Source: JAICNG01 sp035253695 (GTDB lineage Bacteria; Gemmatimonadota; Gemmatimonadetes; Gemmatimonadales; Gemmatimonadaceae). Taken from it: a stretch of 64,000 nt of DNA. The stretch is taken from positions 1 through 64,000 of the forward strand of contig DATFBS010000042.1 in assembly GCA_035253695.1 (NCBI GenBank). Direction: 5' to 3'. The position numbers were made by a program, and so were the translations under genes. The notes under the pieces are model-generated. The model ran no database searches and was not told the origin of the DNA. It saw only the letters and a list, made by a program, of their open reading frames with translations. Of this stretch, positions 26,322-35,668 are shown piece by piece; the stretch's first letter is position 1; each line of letters begins with the position of its first letter.

Positions 26322-26446
26322 CGAGGAACGAGGAACGAGAAAGAATGAGGAACGAGGAAGCAGGAACGTGGTTAAAGGCTCGCTTCCTCGTTCCTCGTTC
26401 CTCGTTCCTCGTTCCTCGTTCTTTCTCGTTCCTCGATCCTCGTTCT
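26321..26446. repeat. Word-iterated inverted repeat, GAGGAAY family, between convergent genes
   Basis: ACGAGGAACGAGGAACGAG on the left and repeated TTCCTCGTTCCTCG on the right, with a GTGGTTAAAGGC centre. The element begins inside the TAA of the secreted-protein gene (ccctaACGAGG) and ends 6 bp before the TAG of the protease gene at 26453. Confidence 0.87.
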
Positions 26447-26452
26447 TCTCCT

Positions 26453-29400
26453 CTAGAGGCCGTCGTCGGCGAGCGAGTGCAACGCGGCGAACGGCTCTCT
26501 CCGGTCGGATGCGAACACCAGCCCGCGGAGCGGGTCGGCCGCGACGTCGCGGAGGAACGCCGCGGTACGAGCGCGACGGTTCTTGCTCGATACGTTCTTC
26601 ACGATCCGGTACTTCACCTCCGGCACGGTCAGATCGACGACCAGCGTCGAGCCACCGCGGAACGTGTGCTGCGGCACCCGATTCGTGAGGTCGGCGGGCG
26701 CGGTCGTCGATTGCGTCAGCGCGACAATGACCTGAGGCACGAACCGTCCATCGGGACGGAAGCGCATCGCCGACCGGAGCTCATGAACCTCGAAGCTTCT
26801 CTTCGGATCGATCCCGAGATGAACGCCGAACTGCGGCACCCGGCGGAAGGCGGCGGCAAGATCCTTCTTCAATGCGATGCGCTCCTCCCGCGTGCGCGTG
26901 AACAGCTGCTCACGGTCACGAAGGTACACGCTCTCGTCGGCGTACCGCTGGAGCCGTTCGACGATGGTTCCGTAGCTTCTGGTAATGTCGCTCCACACCC
27001 GTTTCGAAAACTCGGTCGAGTCCAGCCCGCGCCACCGAAGCGTGTCCACGGAGAGGGTGCGTATCGTGTCCGCTGAAGCCACCTCGACGTCCACCGGATA
27101 AATCCCCCGGCGACGGAACGCCTCGATGAGCGCCACCCGGTAGTTGTACCGGTCGTCGCTGACCATGTCGAGATCGGCCGTGATCAGCGCGCGCAGATAC
27201 TCGAAGAACGTCACGTCCACCGGGGGGAGATAGTCGAGCGCCCGGATGCACATCGTCAGGACGTGTGACGCCGCGGTCGACGCTTCCGCCGTCAATCGCC
27301 TCACGAGATCGGGATGAATCGCGCCGGCGGGAAGCTCCCCCGTGCCGCTGGTCGAGATGCGAAACAGATCCTGCGTGCGCCGCTTGTAGATCGCGATGAA
27401 CGCATCGAAGATGGCGGCGACGAGGATCGCGCCTCGCGCGTGCGGAGTTGCTCGTCGTCCGAGCTCGGCCGGATCCGGAGTCAGCCGCTTCCAGACGCCG
27501 TTTTCGATGCGCCCGATCGCATCACGCAACGCCCGTCGTCCGCCCATCGCGGTGCCGAACTGCACGGCGAGGCTGCCGAGAATCGACTCGCTCTCGATGT
27601 CACCGCGCGTTCGCGCGATCTCCATCTCGACCACGCCGGGAATGGTGAAGTGCTGAAGCAGCGCCACGCTGTCGGCGAAGGCCTCGTGGAATCCCAGAAC
27701 GTCCGGATTCGTCGCCTCGTTGAAGCGGCGATGCATTCCGTCGAGGATCGCATGCGTCGTCTCGTGCGCGATGATGTCGTGCGACAGGCAGGTAAAAATG
27801 CGGCTGCCGGGCATTTGCTCGCCCGGGTTGCTCGCCGAGCTGTCGAAATACCCGAACAACAGCGCGATATCCTGCGGACTGTAGAACGCGTTAGGCTGTC
27901 GCAGCGCGTGGGGACGAATCTCGAGATGGCGTACGCTCGCGCTGTCGTCGTACTCATCCTTCGGGTTGATCCGATGCCGCCACAACACGAGGCGCCCCAG
28001 CGCTCGCTCGAATTGCTCGATCGTCTGCATCGCGACGGCGTACACCATCTGCTGGTGGAACTGCGCATTCCCCTCTGAGGGCGCCCATCCGTCCTGCCCG
28101 AGGAGTCGCGCGTCATCCAGATTCACACCGGCGTACACGCGCCCCGACGCGTCCTTGTCGCGCACCGCCAGGTACTCGCCCACCGGTCCTCTCGCCAGAG
28201 GCTCCCACCGGACCTTGAGCGTGACTTCGTTGACGGCGGCCGTGTCGAGCCGGGTCGAGAAGCTGGGGTCGACGGCATACACACGAAGCCGTCGATGCGC
28301 CGGGTTTCGCGGCGGCGACGGTCTGTCGCAGGCTGGTGGTCCGTGCGACACGATTCCCTTCGTCCTTCGTGTCGCCGGGGGCACCTCGCCCGTTACCACG
28401 CGATATCGCGTCGCGACGTGCTTCCGAAGTGCGGCTGACGCGCCCTCGTCCTCGACGATCGCCGTCATGAAGTCGGCGAGCTGCGCCGGACTGAGATCGG
28501 TCGCGTCGTCCGGATCCGGTACGATCGCCTGAAGCCGCTCGTTCACGAGCCAGCGCTGCATGAGCTCGACGTTGAACATCCGCTCGCGCGGCGGTGGCTC
28601 CGCGATGCCAAGTCCGGTGATGACGCGGAGGAAGGAGAAGGAGTCCTTGTCGGACTTCGTCTGCGGAAGCGTGAGATCGGGTCGCACCGCCAGCGCCTGC
28701 CTCGCTTGAAGCAGCCCGCGTCCAAGCTTTTCCGCATTGCCCGGCGCAGCCGTCGTGAACAGCGCCTTCCGAACCGCCTCGACACGTCGCCAGTCGCGGG
28801 GGAGCTCCCCTTTGTACTTCTCGAGCCAGAGCGCGGCGGCCGCGGCGATCTGCGGCGTCGCCGACGAGGTTCCGCCGCCGTTGTACCGAACGATGGTGCG
28901 GCATGCGAAAACCGCCCACGGAATGTTCGGCGTGTAGGCGGACAGCGCGTGAGTCATCACCTTCGCGGGACCGTAATTCCCTTCCATCTCGCGTTGCTGC
29001 AGATGGGTGTACGGCTGCTTGTTCGCCATCACACCGCACGCGGCGATCACGCGCCCGTACCGGGCGGGATAGACAATGTGACGCGTCGGCAGACCGCCAA
29101 AGTTGTTGCCCGCCGCCGTCACGAGGCACACCCCGGCCAGGTACGCGCGGTCGACCTCCTCGCGCCAGGCTTCCGAGGGCAATCCTCCCATGCTCATCGA
29201 GACGACATCGCACCCGCAATCGACTGCGTAGCGCAGCGCGCGCGCGAACGCGCTCGTCCGGAACAGCACGACTCGGTCGGCAATCCGCAACGGCACCACT
29301 TCGGCGTCCGGCGCGCCACCCATGTCGATGCCGCCAAGTGATTGCGCTACGCCGCCAGCGAGCACACTGAGCGTTCCGGTTCCGTGCCCGGAGTTGTCGA

Positions 29401-30139
29401 GCAGTCGCAGGTCGTTGTCGGGATCCTCGGCGTTATTGGGATCCTCCCCGTCGACGAAGTTCCGTTCGAGATCCTGCCTGACGTTCCGGGGCAGCGTCTC
29501 GTGAGCCCGGTAATAGCCGGTGTCGATGTGCCCGATCCGGACGCGCGGAGGCGCGAACTCCACCGCCTCGCGCGCGGACGCGAGCTGCGAAAACACGTCC
29601 GTGAGATGCCACCCATTGGCGGGGCCCACGGCCTTGCCCTTTGTCCCGTCCTGCGGCGTCGCCACGCAGTTCGCCCCGACCGCGCCGAACCCCCCAGGCG
29701 GCGGCTCCGTATCGTCCACGTAAATGTCATGCAGCAGATCGGGCTCGGCGAAGATGACGTCGGATTCCGCGACCCCTAGCGCGTCGGCCACCCGTGCGTG
29801 CGCGAGATCCCAGGGGCTTCGTTCCTCGTCCGGAAGGTCCGCGAGAAACCACTGCGCGGCGGTGGGCGCCACCCCGAACCCACTCGGAGCCGCCATGGGA
29901 TCGGGCTCATGCAACGGGCGGAGGTTGGCGGAGGATTCGGCCGCTCGCAGCGCACCAGTGGGGCGGAGCTTCACCAGCACCCGCTGGATCGACCCAGGCT
30001 TCGTGTTAGGCAAGGAAAACTCCCGCAGTGATGCGAGCCAGGGATTCTTCGATGTCGCGACTTCGTCGACGGGAGCGACGGCATCGCCGCTGGTGTCACC
30101 CGGGACGAATAACGTCGGCGCTCCCCGACGGCACGTCAA
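26453..30139 (-). CDS. Fusion of a subtilisin-like (S8) protease and a gluzincin metallopeptidase
   Basis: The 1228-residue protein carries two proteases. The S8 part has Asp206 (IGHIDTGYY), His252 (SGHGTGTLSVLAGG) and Ser425 (GGTSSATPQIAAA), the full triad in order. The C-terminal half holds a zinc site HETTH at 792-796 (DIIAHETTHAILDGM) and the downstream EAFAD motif with Glu819, as in thermolysin-related gluzincins. I start at TTG 30139 because GGAG sits 5 bases before it; an upstream in-frame ATG at 30256 would overlap the divergent gene. No signal peptide is seen, so it may act in the cytosol or leave by another route. The partner and target are unknown. Confidence 0.83.
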   Translation of the reverse strand: MTCRRGAPTLFVPGDTSGDAVAPVDEVATSKNPWLASLREFSLPNTKPGSIQRVLVKLRPTGALRAAESSANLRPLHEPDPMAAPSGFGVAPTAAQWFLADLPDEERSPWDLAHARVADALGVAESDVIFAEPDLLHDIYVDDTEPPPGGFGAVGANCVATPQDGTKGKAVGPANGWHLTDVFSQLASAREAVEFAPPRVRIGHIDTGYYRAHETLPRNVRQDLERNFVDGEDPNNAEDPDNDLRLLDNSGHGTGTLSVLAGGVAQSLGGIDMGGAPDAEVVPLRIADRVVLFRTSAFARALRYAVDCGCDVVSMSMGGLPSEAWREEVDRAYLAGVCLVTAAGNNFGGLPTRHIVYPARYGRVIAACGVMANKQPYTHLQQREMEGNYGPAKVMTHALSAYTPNIPWAVFACRTIVRYNGGGTSSATPQIAAAAALWLEKYKGELPRDWRRVEAVRKALFTTAAPGNAEKLGRGLLQARQALAVRPDLTLPQTKSDKDSFSFLRVITGLGIAEPPPRERMFNVELMQRWLVNERLQAIVPDPDDATDLSPAQLADFMTAIVEDEGASAALRKHVATRYRVVTGEVPPATRRTKGIVSHGPPACDRPSPPRNPAHRRLRVYAVDPSFSTRLDTAAVNEVTLKVRWEPLARGPVGEYLAVRDKDASGRVYAGVNLDDARLLGQDGWAPSEGNAQFHQQMVYAVAMQTIEQFERALGRLVLWRHRINPKDEYDDSASVRHLEIRPHALRQPNAFYSPQDIALLFGYFDSSASNPGEQMPGSRIFTCLSHDIIAHETTHAILDGMHRRFNEATNPDVLGFHEAFADSVALLQHFTIPGVVEMEIARTRGDIESESILGSLAVQFGTAMGGRRALRDAIGRIENGVWKRLTPDPAELGRRATPHARGAILVAAIFDAFIAIYKRRTQDLFRISTSGTGELPAGAIHPDLVRRLTAEASTAASHVLTMCIRALDYLPPVDVTFFEYLRALITADLDMVSDDRYNYRVALIEAFRRRGIYPVDVEVASADTIRTLSVDTLRWRGLDSTEFSKRVWSDITRSYGTIVERLQRYADESVYLRDREQLFTRTREERIALKKDLAAAFRRVPQFGVHLGIDPKRSFEVHELRSAMRFRPDGRFVPQVIVALTQSTTAPADLTNRVPQHTFRGGSTLVVDLTVPEVKYRIVKNVSSKNRRARTAAFLRDVAADPLRGLVFASDRREPFAALHSLADDGL

Positions 30140-30190
30140 GTCGTCTCCTACACCTGATGCTCGACGGTGACGGGTGCTACGTTTTTTGTC

Positions 30191-30763
30191 ATGCGCGACG
30201 CATCTCCTCGCGAGCCGCGAAACAGACCAGACGGCGCGATCGTGCTCGCGCCCCACAGCGCTGGATGGGCGGGAGCGTTCGAACGGGAAGCCTCGACCAT
30301 CGTGAAGGCGTTAGCGCCCGTGCCGATCGAGCTGCATCACATCGGCAGCACGGCCATTCCGGATATCGCCGCCAAGCCGGTGATCGACATTCTGGGAATC
30401 GTGCCCGCGATCGGCGTCATAGATGCGGAGGCGCATCGGCTCACCGCGGTGGGATACGAGGCGCTGGGCGAGTTCGGCATTCCCGGTCGACGGTATTTCC
30501 GGAAGAATGCGCCTGATGGCGTTCGCACGCATCAGTTGCACGTGTTCGCGCTAGGCTCTCCCGAGATCCAGCGTCACCTCGATTTTCGGGACTACCTGCG
30601 CGCTTTCCCCTCGGAGGCGGCCGCCTATTCGGCGCTCAAGCAAGAGCTGGCGGAACGATGCGGCAGCGACATGCGAGCCTACACCGAGGGCAAGACGGAC
30701 TTCATTCGCGGAGTCGAGCGGCGTGCGGCATCGTGGCGCCGGCCTCCTGAACCCGCGGAGTAA
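30191..30763 (+). CDS. GrpB family protein (UPF0157, nucleotidyltransferase fold)
   Basis: The 190-residue protein shows the family signature: WAGAFEREASTIVKAL, then HHIGSTAIPDIAAKPVIDIL with the nucleotidyltransferase-like GS...D pattern, and HQLHVFALGSPE. The molecular role of the family is not settled, although the fold suggests nucleotide transfer. It is divergent from the fused protease. Its last 62 bases overlap the 3' end of the sugar dehydrogenase gene on the other strand. Confidence 0.88.
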   Translation: MRDASPREPRNRPDGAIVLAPHSAGWAGAFEREASTIVKALAPVPIELHHIGSTAIPDIAAKPVIDILGIVPAIGVIDAEAHRLTAVGYEALGEFGIPGRRYFRKNAPDGVRTHQLHVFALGSPEIQRHLDFRDYLRAFPSEAAAYSALKQELAERCGSDMRAYTEGKTDFIRGVERRAASWRRPPEPAE

Positions 30764-32114
30764 CCGCCGAGCCACCCGCGCTCGAAGGGCTAACCCTCCA
30801 CACGGTATTGCCGACGTCGTCGGCCACCAGCAATGCCCCGGTCTTGTCGATCGCGACACCAACGGGCCGTCCAAGCGATTCGCCCCGTTCGTTGAGGAAG
30901 CCAGTCAACACGTCCACCGGTGGCCCAGATGGCTTTCCACCGGCAAACGGGACGAAGATCACCTTGTACCCGCTCCGCGGCTTGCGATTCCACGAGCCAT
31001 GCTGCCCAACGAACATGCCGCGATCGAACGGAGGCGGGAGCGTTCCCCCTCGCGCCGAGGCCAGCCCGAGAGAGGCCGTGTGGGGACCTAACGCGTAATC
31101 CGGGCGTATCGCGGTCGCGACCAGATCGGGGCGCTGCGGCTTGACGCGCTCATCGAGATGGTGAGCGTAGTAGCTGTATGGCCACCCGTAGAAGCCGCCG
31201 TCGCGTACCGAGGTCATGTAGTCCGGAACCAGATCACCCCCGAGCTCATCACGTTCATTCACCGCGGTCCAGAGGACCCCGGTTTCCGGTTCCCACGCAA
31301 GTCCAACGGGGTTGCGCAGCCCCCACGCAAAGATTCGATGACTGCCAGACCTCGGGTCGACCTCCCAGATCGCGGCCCGGTCCTTCTCGTTGTCCAGGCC
31401 GCGTTCCGCGACGTTGCTGTTGGAGCCGACGCCGACATACAAGCGGGACCCGTCGGGCGAGGCGATGAGACTCTTCGTCCAGTGGCGATTGATCGGCCCC
31501 GCCGGCAGCGCGACGACCGCGATTCCGCTGGCGGAGACCTGTGTTTCCCCCTGCACATAGGGAAACCGCATCACCGCATCCGTATTCGCGACGTAAAAGT
31601 CGCCGCCGATCAGCGCCATGCCGAACGGCGAGTTCAATCCGCTGAGAAACACCGACCGCGTCTCGGCGAGGCCGTCACCGTCCGCGTCGCGCAGCAGCGT
31701 AATGCGGTTGGCGCTCGGCACCGCGCTTCCCGCCTTCTTCTGAAAGAACTTGAAGAACCATCCCTTGATGCCCTTGTTGTCCTCTGGCTGCGGCGGCGCA
31801 CTGGTCTCGGCGACCAGCACGTCGCCGTTAGGCAGGATGTAGAGCCACCGCGGGTGGTCGAGACCGGTCGCGAACGCGCCCACGGTCAGCCCGGGGGCGG
31901 CGGTTGGCGTGACACCGGCGGGCCACCCCTTCGCCTCGGCGATCTCGATCGCCGGAAACAGGCCCCGATCCGGTGGTGGAAGCTTGGGCTCGGGGCCCAT
32001 GCCTTCGGACACCGCGAGTCGCGCCGCCCCCTCGCACCCGACGAGCGTCGTAAAGAGGGCGCACGAGACTAGAGCACGCCACGAGCACGCGACTAGCGAC
32101 CGGTCCATCCGCAT
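30702..32114 (-). CDS. PQQ-type sorbosone/glucose dehydrogenase-like lipoprotein
   Basis: The 470-residue protein has a lipoprotein signal with lipobox LVGC (Cys about 27). A six-bladed beta propeller of the glucose/sorbosone dehydrogenase family follows: GLDHPRWLYILPNGDVLVAET, LNSPFGMALIGGDFYVANT, RIFAWGLRNPVGLAWEP, VGQHGSWNRKPRSGYKV. These enzymes oxidise sugars in the periplasm, some with PQQ and others with a different or no cofactor. It is the third gene of a run with the di-heme cytochrome and a small outer-membrane protein, which could accept its electrons (inference). Confidence 0.88.
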   Translation of the reverse strand: MRMDRSLVACSWRALVSCALFTTLVGCEGAARLAVSEGMGPEPKLPPPDRGLFPAIEIAEAKGWPAGVTPTAAPGLTVGAFATGLDHPRWLYILPNGDVLVAETSAPPQPEDNKGIKGWFFKFFQKKAGSAVPSANRITLLRDADGDGLAETRSVFLSGLNSPFGMALIGGDFYVANTDAVMRFPYVQGETQVSASGIAVVALPAGPINRHWTKSLIASPDGSRLYVGVGSNSNVAERGLDNEKDRAAIWEVDPRSGSHRIFAWGLRNPVGLAWEPETGVLWTAVNERDELGGDLVPDYMTSVRDGGFYGWPYSYYAHHLDERVKPQRPDLVATAIRPDYALGPHTASLGLASARGGTLPPPFDRGMFVGQHGSWNRKPRSGYKVIFVPFAGGKPSGPPVDVLTGFLNERGESLGRPVGVAIDKTGALLVADDVGNTVWRVSPSSAGGSAVTPRVQEAGATMPHAARLRE

Positions 32115-32171
32115 TGCGCCCGTTGCTGGAGGAGTGTTGGCGGTCGCACGGAGTGGGCCTTCGCGGCTCTG

Positions 32172-32714
32172 TTAGAACAGAATGCCGAACGTTGGCGTGA
32201 AGTATTGGACGTCGGTGTCGCCGATCTCGGTCCTGTGGTACCGCGCCTCGAGGAAGCTGCGGAAACCGAGAACGAACAGCTTCGTTCCAAGTCCCACGTT
32301 CCAGCCATAGCGAGTGGTCGCCTCGCAGCCGCTGTCGAGCGAGCACTCGCTGCGATACGCTCCCAACCCAGAAATGAGATAGGGCGACATCGGCGAGTTC
32401 GTCATCGGCAGGCGGTACGTGAAATTCAGTGTCGCCGAGCTGGTGGATTGATACTCATCGGCGAGCGCGGTGGCACCATCGCTGAACGCAAAGCGGTTGT
32501 ACGCAACATCGATCCTGAGCCCCAGCGGCTGCATCAGGGTGCTCACGGCGATCGTCGCCAGACCGTGCCATCCAACCTCTACCCCATCGCGAAGATCTCC
32601 GGCGGGGATCGATGCGCCGCCGGCAATGCCGATGGAGACCGGCCGCTGCGCCGCAAGAGCATTCGCCCCCAGGAGCGCGGCAACCACCGTGGTGAGGAGT
32701 GTCGAGCGTCGCAT
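32172..32714 (-). CDS. Small outer-membrane beta-barrel protein
   Basis: The 180-residue protein has a signal peptide (TVVAALLGANALAAQ), alternating hydrophobic strands (VSIGIAGGASIPAGDL, LNFTYRLPM, NVGLGTKLFVLGF) and a C-terminal Phe in TPTFGILF, the usual barrel-insertion signal. Two cysteines (CSLDSGC) may form an outer-loop disulfide. An ATG nine bases upstream is also in frame. It lies 25 bp after the cytochrome gene in one operon. Confidence 0.82.
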   Translation of the reverse strand: MRRSTLLTTVVAALLGANALAAQRPVSIGIAGGASIPAGDLRDGVEVGWHGLATIAVSTLMQPLGLRIDVAYNRFAFSDGATALADEYQSTSSATLNFTYRLPMTNSPMSPYLISGLGAYRSECSLDSGCEATTRYGWNVGLGTKLFVLGFRSFLEARYHRTEIGDTDVQYFTPTFGILF

Positions 32715-32738
32715 GACCACCATCCAGGTCGAGCGGTT

Positions 32739-33887
32739 CTAGAGGGACTTGAGGTACTCCACGAGATCTCGCTTCTGCCCGCTCGTGAGCTGGAGATTTC
32801 TCACTCTCACGTAATGGTCGACGACGTCGCGCAGCGTCTTTGCGCTCCCATCGTGAAAGTACGGGGCATGCTGCCACAGGCCGCGCAGGGGTGTCGTGCG
32901 GTAGCGCTTTTCGGTTGTGCGAGCGGCGTAGGTCGAGTCCATCCCCGTTTCGGACGCGGCGTGGAGCACGCCGGTGTTGTTGTCGGTCAGATTTCCGCCG
33001 ACGTGACAGCTCGCGCAGCTCGCATCGAACACCGCTTTCCCGCGCCGCGCCGCGCCACGATTGTACGAGGCCCCTGGCGTCGGGGGCACGCCGATGCTGT
33101 GCTGGTACGCGCGAAGCGCGGCAAGCTTCGGCGTCACCAGGTCTGGCTCCTGAACGATGTTTACACCGAGACGCGGGTCGGCGAAGTTCCCCTGCCCGTG
33201 CATCTGCGTGACGGCCACGTACGCGTTCCAGTAGGAAATCGGTCCTTCGGCAGTGTACGTCTCGTTGCGGACCTGCGCCAAACCGTGTGCGGGCGGCAGA
33301 GTCAGTGGCGTGCTCTTACCATCGAAATTGAAGCGCGGATCGTAGTGACCTTTGGGCCATGAGCGGAGCGTCGCTTTCTGCTCCTCGGTGTAGATCGGCA
33401 GCATCGCGAGAATTTTCCCGACTTCGAGGTCGCGGTTCGGCCAACCATCGAGACGATGACCGATGCCGGGGAGCAGCGCGTTGTCGACCGTGGAGTGACA
33501 GAGCGCGCATGTAATGCCGATGCGCGTGATGCGCCCGTCCTCCACCGTGGCCCGAATGCCGACGACGGCGTTCTGGCGCAGCAGCTCCTTTGTGCCCCCG
33601 GTGCCGAACGGATTGTGCAGGATGAACTTCAGGAGATTCAAGCGATCCATGTCGACCTTGAGCCCGAGGCCGAGCGCCTCGAGTGGCTGGATATGGCGGT
33701 CGACTATCTCATGCAGGCGAGCCGTGTCGGTCCAGAACTTCTCGTCGCCAAAGGTGTCGTCGCGGAAGATCTCGCGGCCTTGGCGCTCGAGGTCGTTGGT
33801 GACCTGGGTTTCCGGGAATTGTCGACAGCCCGCGAGGACGAGGGCCGCGACACCGATTGCCGTTGCATGGAATGATGAACGCATCAT
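32739..33887 (-). CDS. Di-heme cytochrome c peroxidase-like lipoprotein
   Basis: The 382-residue protein has lipobox VLAGC (Cys21) and two haem c motifs, CALCH at 127-131 and CASCH at 291-295, the arrangement of bacterial di-heme peroxidases and MauG-like proteins. The C-terminal TTPLRGLWQHAPYFHDGSAKTL is a strong family signature. It would be anchored in the periplasm. I start at the first of two adjacent ATGs, with GAGGG 7 bases upstream. It is the first gene of the cytochrome/barrel/sugar dehydrogenase operon. Confidence 0.92.
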   Translation of the reverse strand: MMRSSFHATAIGVAALVLAGCRQFPETQVTNDLERQGREIFRDDTFGDEKFWTDTARLHEIVDRHIQPLEALGLGLKVDMDRLNLLKFILHNPFGTGGTKELLRQNAVVGIRATVEDGRITRIGITCALCHSTVDNALLPGIGHRLDGWPNRDLEVGKILAMLPIYTEEQKATLRSWPKGHYDPRFNFDGKSTPLTLPPAHGLAQVRNETYTAEGPISYWNAYVAVTQMHGQGNFADPRLGVNIVQEPDLVTPKLAALRAYQHSIGVPPTPGASYNRGAARRGKAVFDASCASCHVGGNLTDNNTGVLHAASETGMDSTYAARTTEKRYRTTPLRGLWQHAPYFHDGSAKTLRDVVDHYVRVRNLQLTSGQKRDLVEYLKSL

Positions 33888-34065
33888 GAGCCAGCCCTCG
33901 ACTTGTTCCGACCGAAATCGTCGCGCGTGAGCCCGGAGTGCATCTCGTATGGATCGGCTAGCATCCTCGTTGCAGACCATCGGCAACGGATGCGAGAGAT
34001 ACTGAAGATTTTCGTTTACAAAGTGCAAAAACCGCTCCGTCGAGCGGTAAGCAATTGGCTTTTCT

Positions 34066-34084
34066 GACGTTGTGAGATAACGTC
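34066..34084. promoter_or_regulatory. Dyad GACGTT-N7-AACGTC upstream of the SufR-like regulator
   Basis: This perfect 6-bp dyad lies 41 bp before the GTG of the regulator, in the 238-bp divergent gap to the cytochrome operon. The gap is visibly AT-richer than its surroundings and also holds CCGCTCCGTCGAGCGG at about 34032. An autoregulatory operator is plausible. Confidence 0.5.
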
Positions 34085-34125
34085 GACGCGTTCGCGGTAT
34101 TTACTGATTCCCCTAGACCGGCCCA

Positions 34126-34797
34126 GTGCACCGTCCCTCTCAGATACCTCCCGGGCCTCCCCACGGGACTCGGCGACGAATTCTCGATCTTCTTCGGCGC
34201 TCTCCACTGACGGCGAAGGAGCTCGCGGCGGAGCTCGGCCTGACCCACAACGCGGTGCGAGGACATCTCGCCGCGTTGGCGCGCGCCCATCTCGTGCGCG
34301 AGGGCAGTCTCCGCCGCGGCGAAACACGACCGTCGGTGGTCTATGAGCTCGTCCCGCGGGCCGACTCGATCTTGTCGACGGCGTACATCCCGTTCGTCGC
34401 TCAACTGCTGCGAGTGCTTGGCGAGCGAATGTCGAAGGAGGAGCTCGACGAGCTCATGCGCGCGGTTGGACGCCGCCTCGGGGCGGAGTGGCCGCGCCTG
34501 CGGGGCGATCTCCGCACGCGTGTGGACGCGGTCACTCGTCTTCTGCAGGAGCTCGGATCGCTGACGACCGTGGAGCCCTGGGACGGCGGCTATGTCATCC
34601 GCGGCTATGGCTGCTCGTTAGGCGAGGCGGTGCACGGCCGGCCGGAGGTCTGTCGAGCGATGGAGAGCCTCATTGCGCACCTCGTCGAAGCCCCCGTCAC
34701 GGAGTGCTGCGAGCGGGGTGAGCATCCACGCTGTTGCTTCGAGATCTCGCCTGGTGATGACACCGCGTCTGCCCCGCTTTCTTCTTCGCCACGCTGA
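34126..34797 (+). CDS. SufR-like winged-helix regulator with C-terminal cysteines
   Basis: The 223-residue protein has an N-terminal winged helix (RRRILDLLRRSPLTAKELAAELGLTHNAVRGHLAALARAHLV) and a C-terminal domain with GYGCSLGEAVHGRPEVCRAMESL and ECCERGEHPRCCFEI. The spacing of these cysteines resembles SufR-type repressors that hold an iron-sulfur cluster and sense iron or oxidative stress. No suf genes are near, so the target may be the divergent di-heme peroxidase operon (inference). It starts with GTG. Confidence 0.82.
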   Translation: MHRPSQIPPGPPHGTRRRILDLLRRSPLTAKELAAELGLTHNAVRGHLAALARAHLVREGSLRRGETRPSVVYELVPRADSILSTAYIPFVAQLLRVLGERMSKEELDELMRAVGRRLGAEWPRLRGDLRTRVDAVTRLLQELGSLTTVEPWDGGYVIRGYGCSLGEAVHGRPEVCRAMESLIAHLVEAPVTECCERGEHPRCCFEISPGDDTASAPLSSSPR

Positions 34798-34819
34798 GTT
34801 ACGAATGTCCGCCGGCAGA

Positions 34820-35539
34820 TTACCGCGCAGGCGTTCTCGATGGGCTCCCTGGGCAGAGGGCATCCAACAGATCCGGCACGGTTTCACGGCGCGGCCCGCG
34901 GCCCCAGACCACGTCGAGGGTCGCCCTCTCCGCGCATGGATGCTGGAGAACGGCGACCAACACCTCTGCGACGTCGGCGCGCGCGACGTGAAAGCGGATC
35001 GATAACGGAAGTGCCTCTTGCGTGATCGTCATGGCTCGCCGGCCCCCTTCGCGGTTCAGCAGGACGCCGGCGCGGACAATCGTGTAATCCAAACCACTGC
35101 GCCGAACCTCTTCTTCAGCCTCCTTACGCCACCGCAGCGTGTTGCCTTTGTACAAATTGAGCGCCGCCGCGAAGAGCGATTTCGTCGTGACGCCACTCGA
35201 GGTGAGATACGCGAAGCGTCCGGCGAAGCCCACCTCCTGCGCGGCCCTCAGCGTATTCAGCACACCGGTGTACTCGGTTTCCTTCACCCGCGATGAGCGG
35301 GCCGGTCGCCCGCTGCGGACTCCGGCGGTAAACACGATGTGACTGGCGCCGGCGATCGCCGGAGGGAGGGTATGCGCCTTCGTAATGTCGCCCGGCGCAA
35401 CCTCCACCGTCGTACCAAGCCGCGCCGCGGTTCGTCCGGGATCGCGCGCGAGGACGCGAACGCCTTCGCCGCGCTGCCGAAGCTGCTTCACCGCCAGCAA
35501 CCCCGTACCCCGCGAACCGCCGATGACAAGAATGGTCGT
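34820..35539 (-). CDS. NAD(P)-binding atypical SDR (NmrA/YwnB-like) with apparent ACG start
   Basis: The protein contains the nucleotide motif VIGGSRGTG, then ITKAHTLPPAIAGASHIVF, YLTSSGVTT and DYTIVRAGVLLNREGG. The first standard start in frame (TTG at 35500) would cut off the dinucleotide motif. Upstream, between a TAG stop and the motif, there is no ATG, GTG or TTG. ACG at 35539 is followed by TILVIGG, exactly where relatives have Met, and a TAGGAG ribosome site lies about 9 bases before it. So the gene either starts at ACG (239 residues) or has lost its ATG by a single C/T change. Confidence 0.75.
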   Translation of the reverse strand, partial: TTILVIGGSRGTGLLAVKQLRQRGEGVRVLARDPGRTAARLGTTVEVAPGDITKAHTLPPAIAGASHIVFTAGVRSGRPARSSRVKETEYTGVLNTLRAAQEVGFAGRFAYLTSSGVTTKSLFAAALNLYKGNTLRWRKEAEEEVRRSGLDYTIVRAGVLLNREGGRRAMTITQEALPLSIRFHVARADVAEVLVAVLQHPCAERATLDVVWGRGPRRETVPDLLDALCPGSPSRTPAR

Positions 35540-35668
35540 ATTCGTTCGCTCCTAGGGCGCGGTTGATGGTCTGGTCATATCGCACAGGCCCCCGTATTGG
35601 ACATCCCCGACGATGCGAGTGTGACAGCAGCGTGTCACGATCAACAGCACCGTCGCTTACGACTTGTT

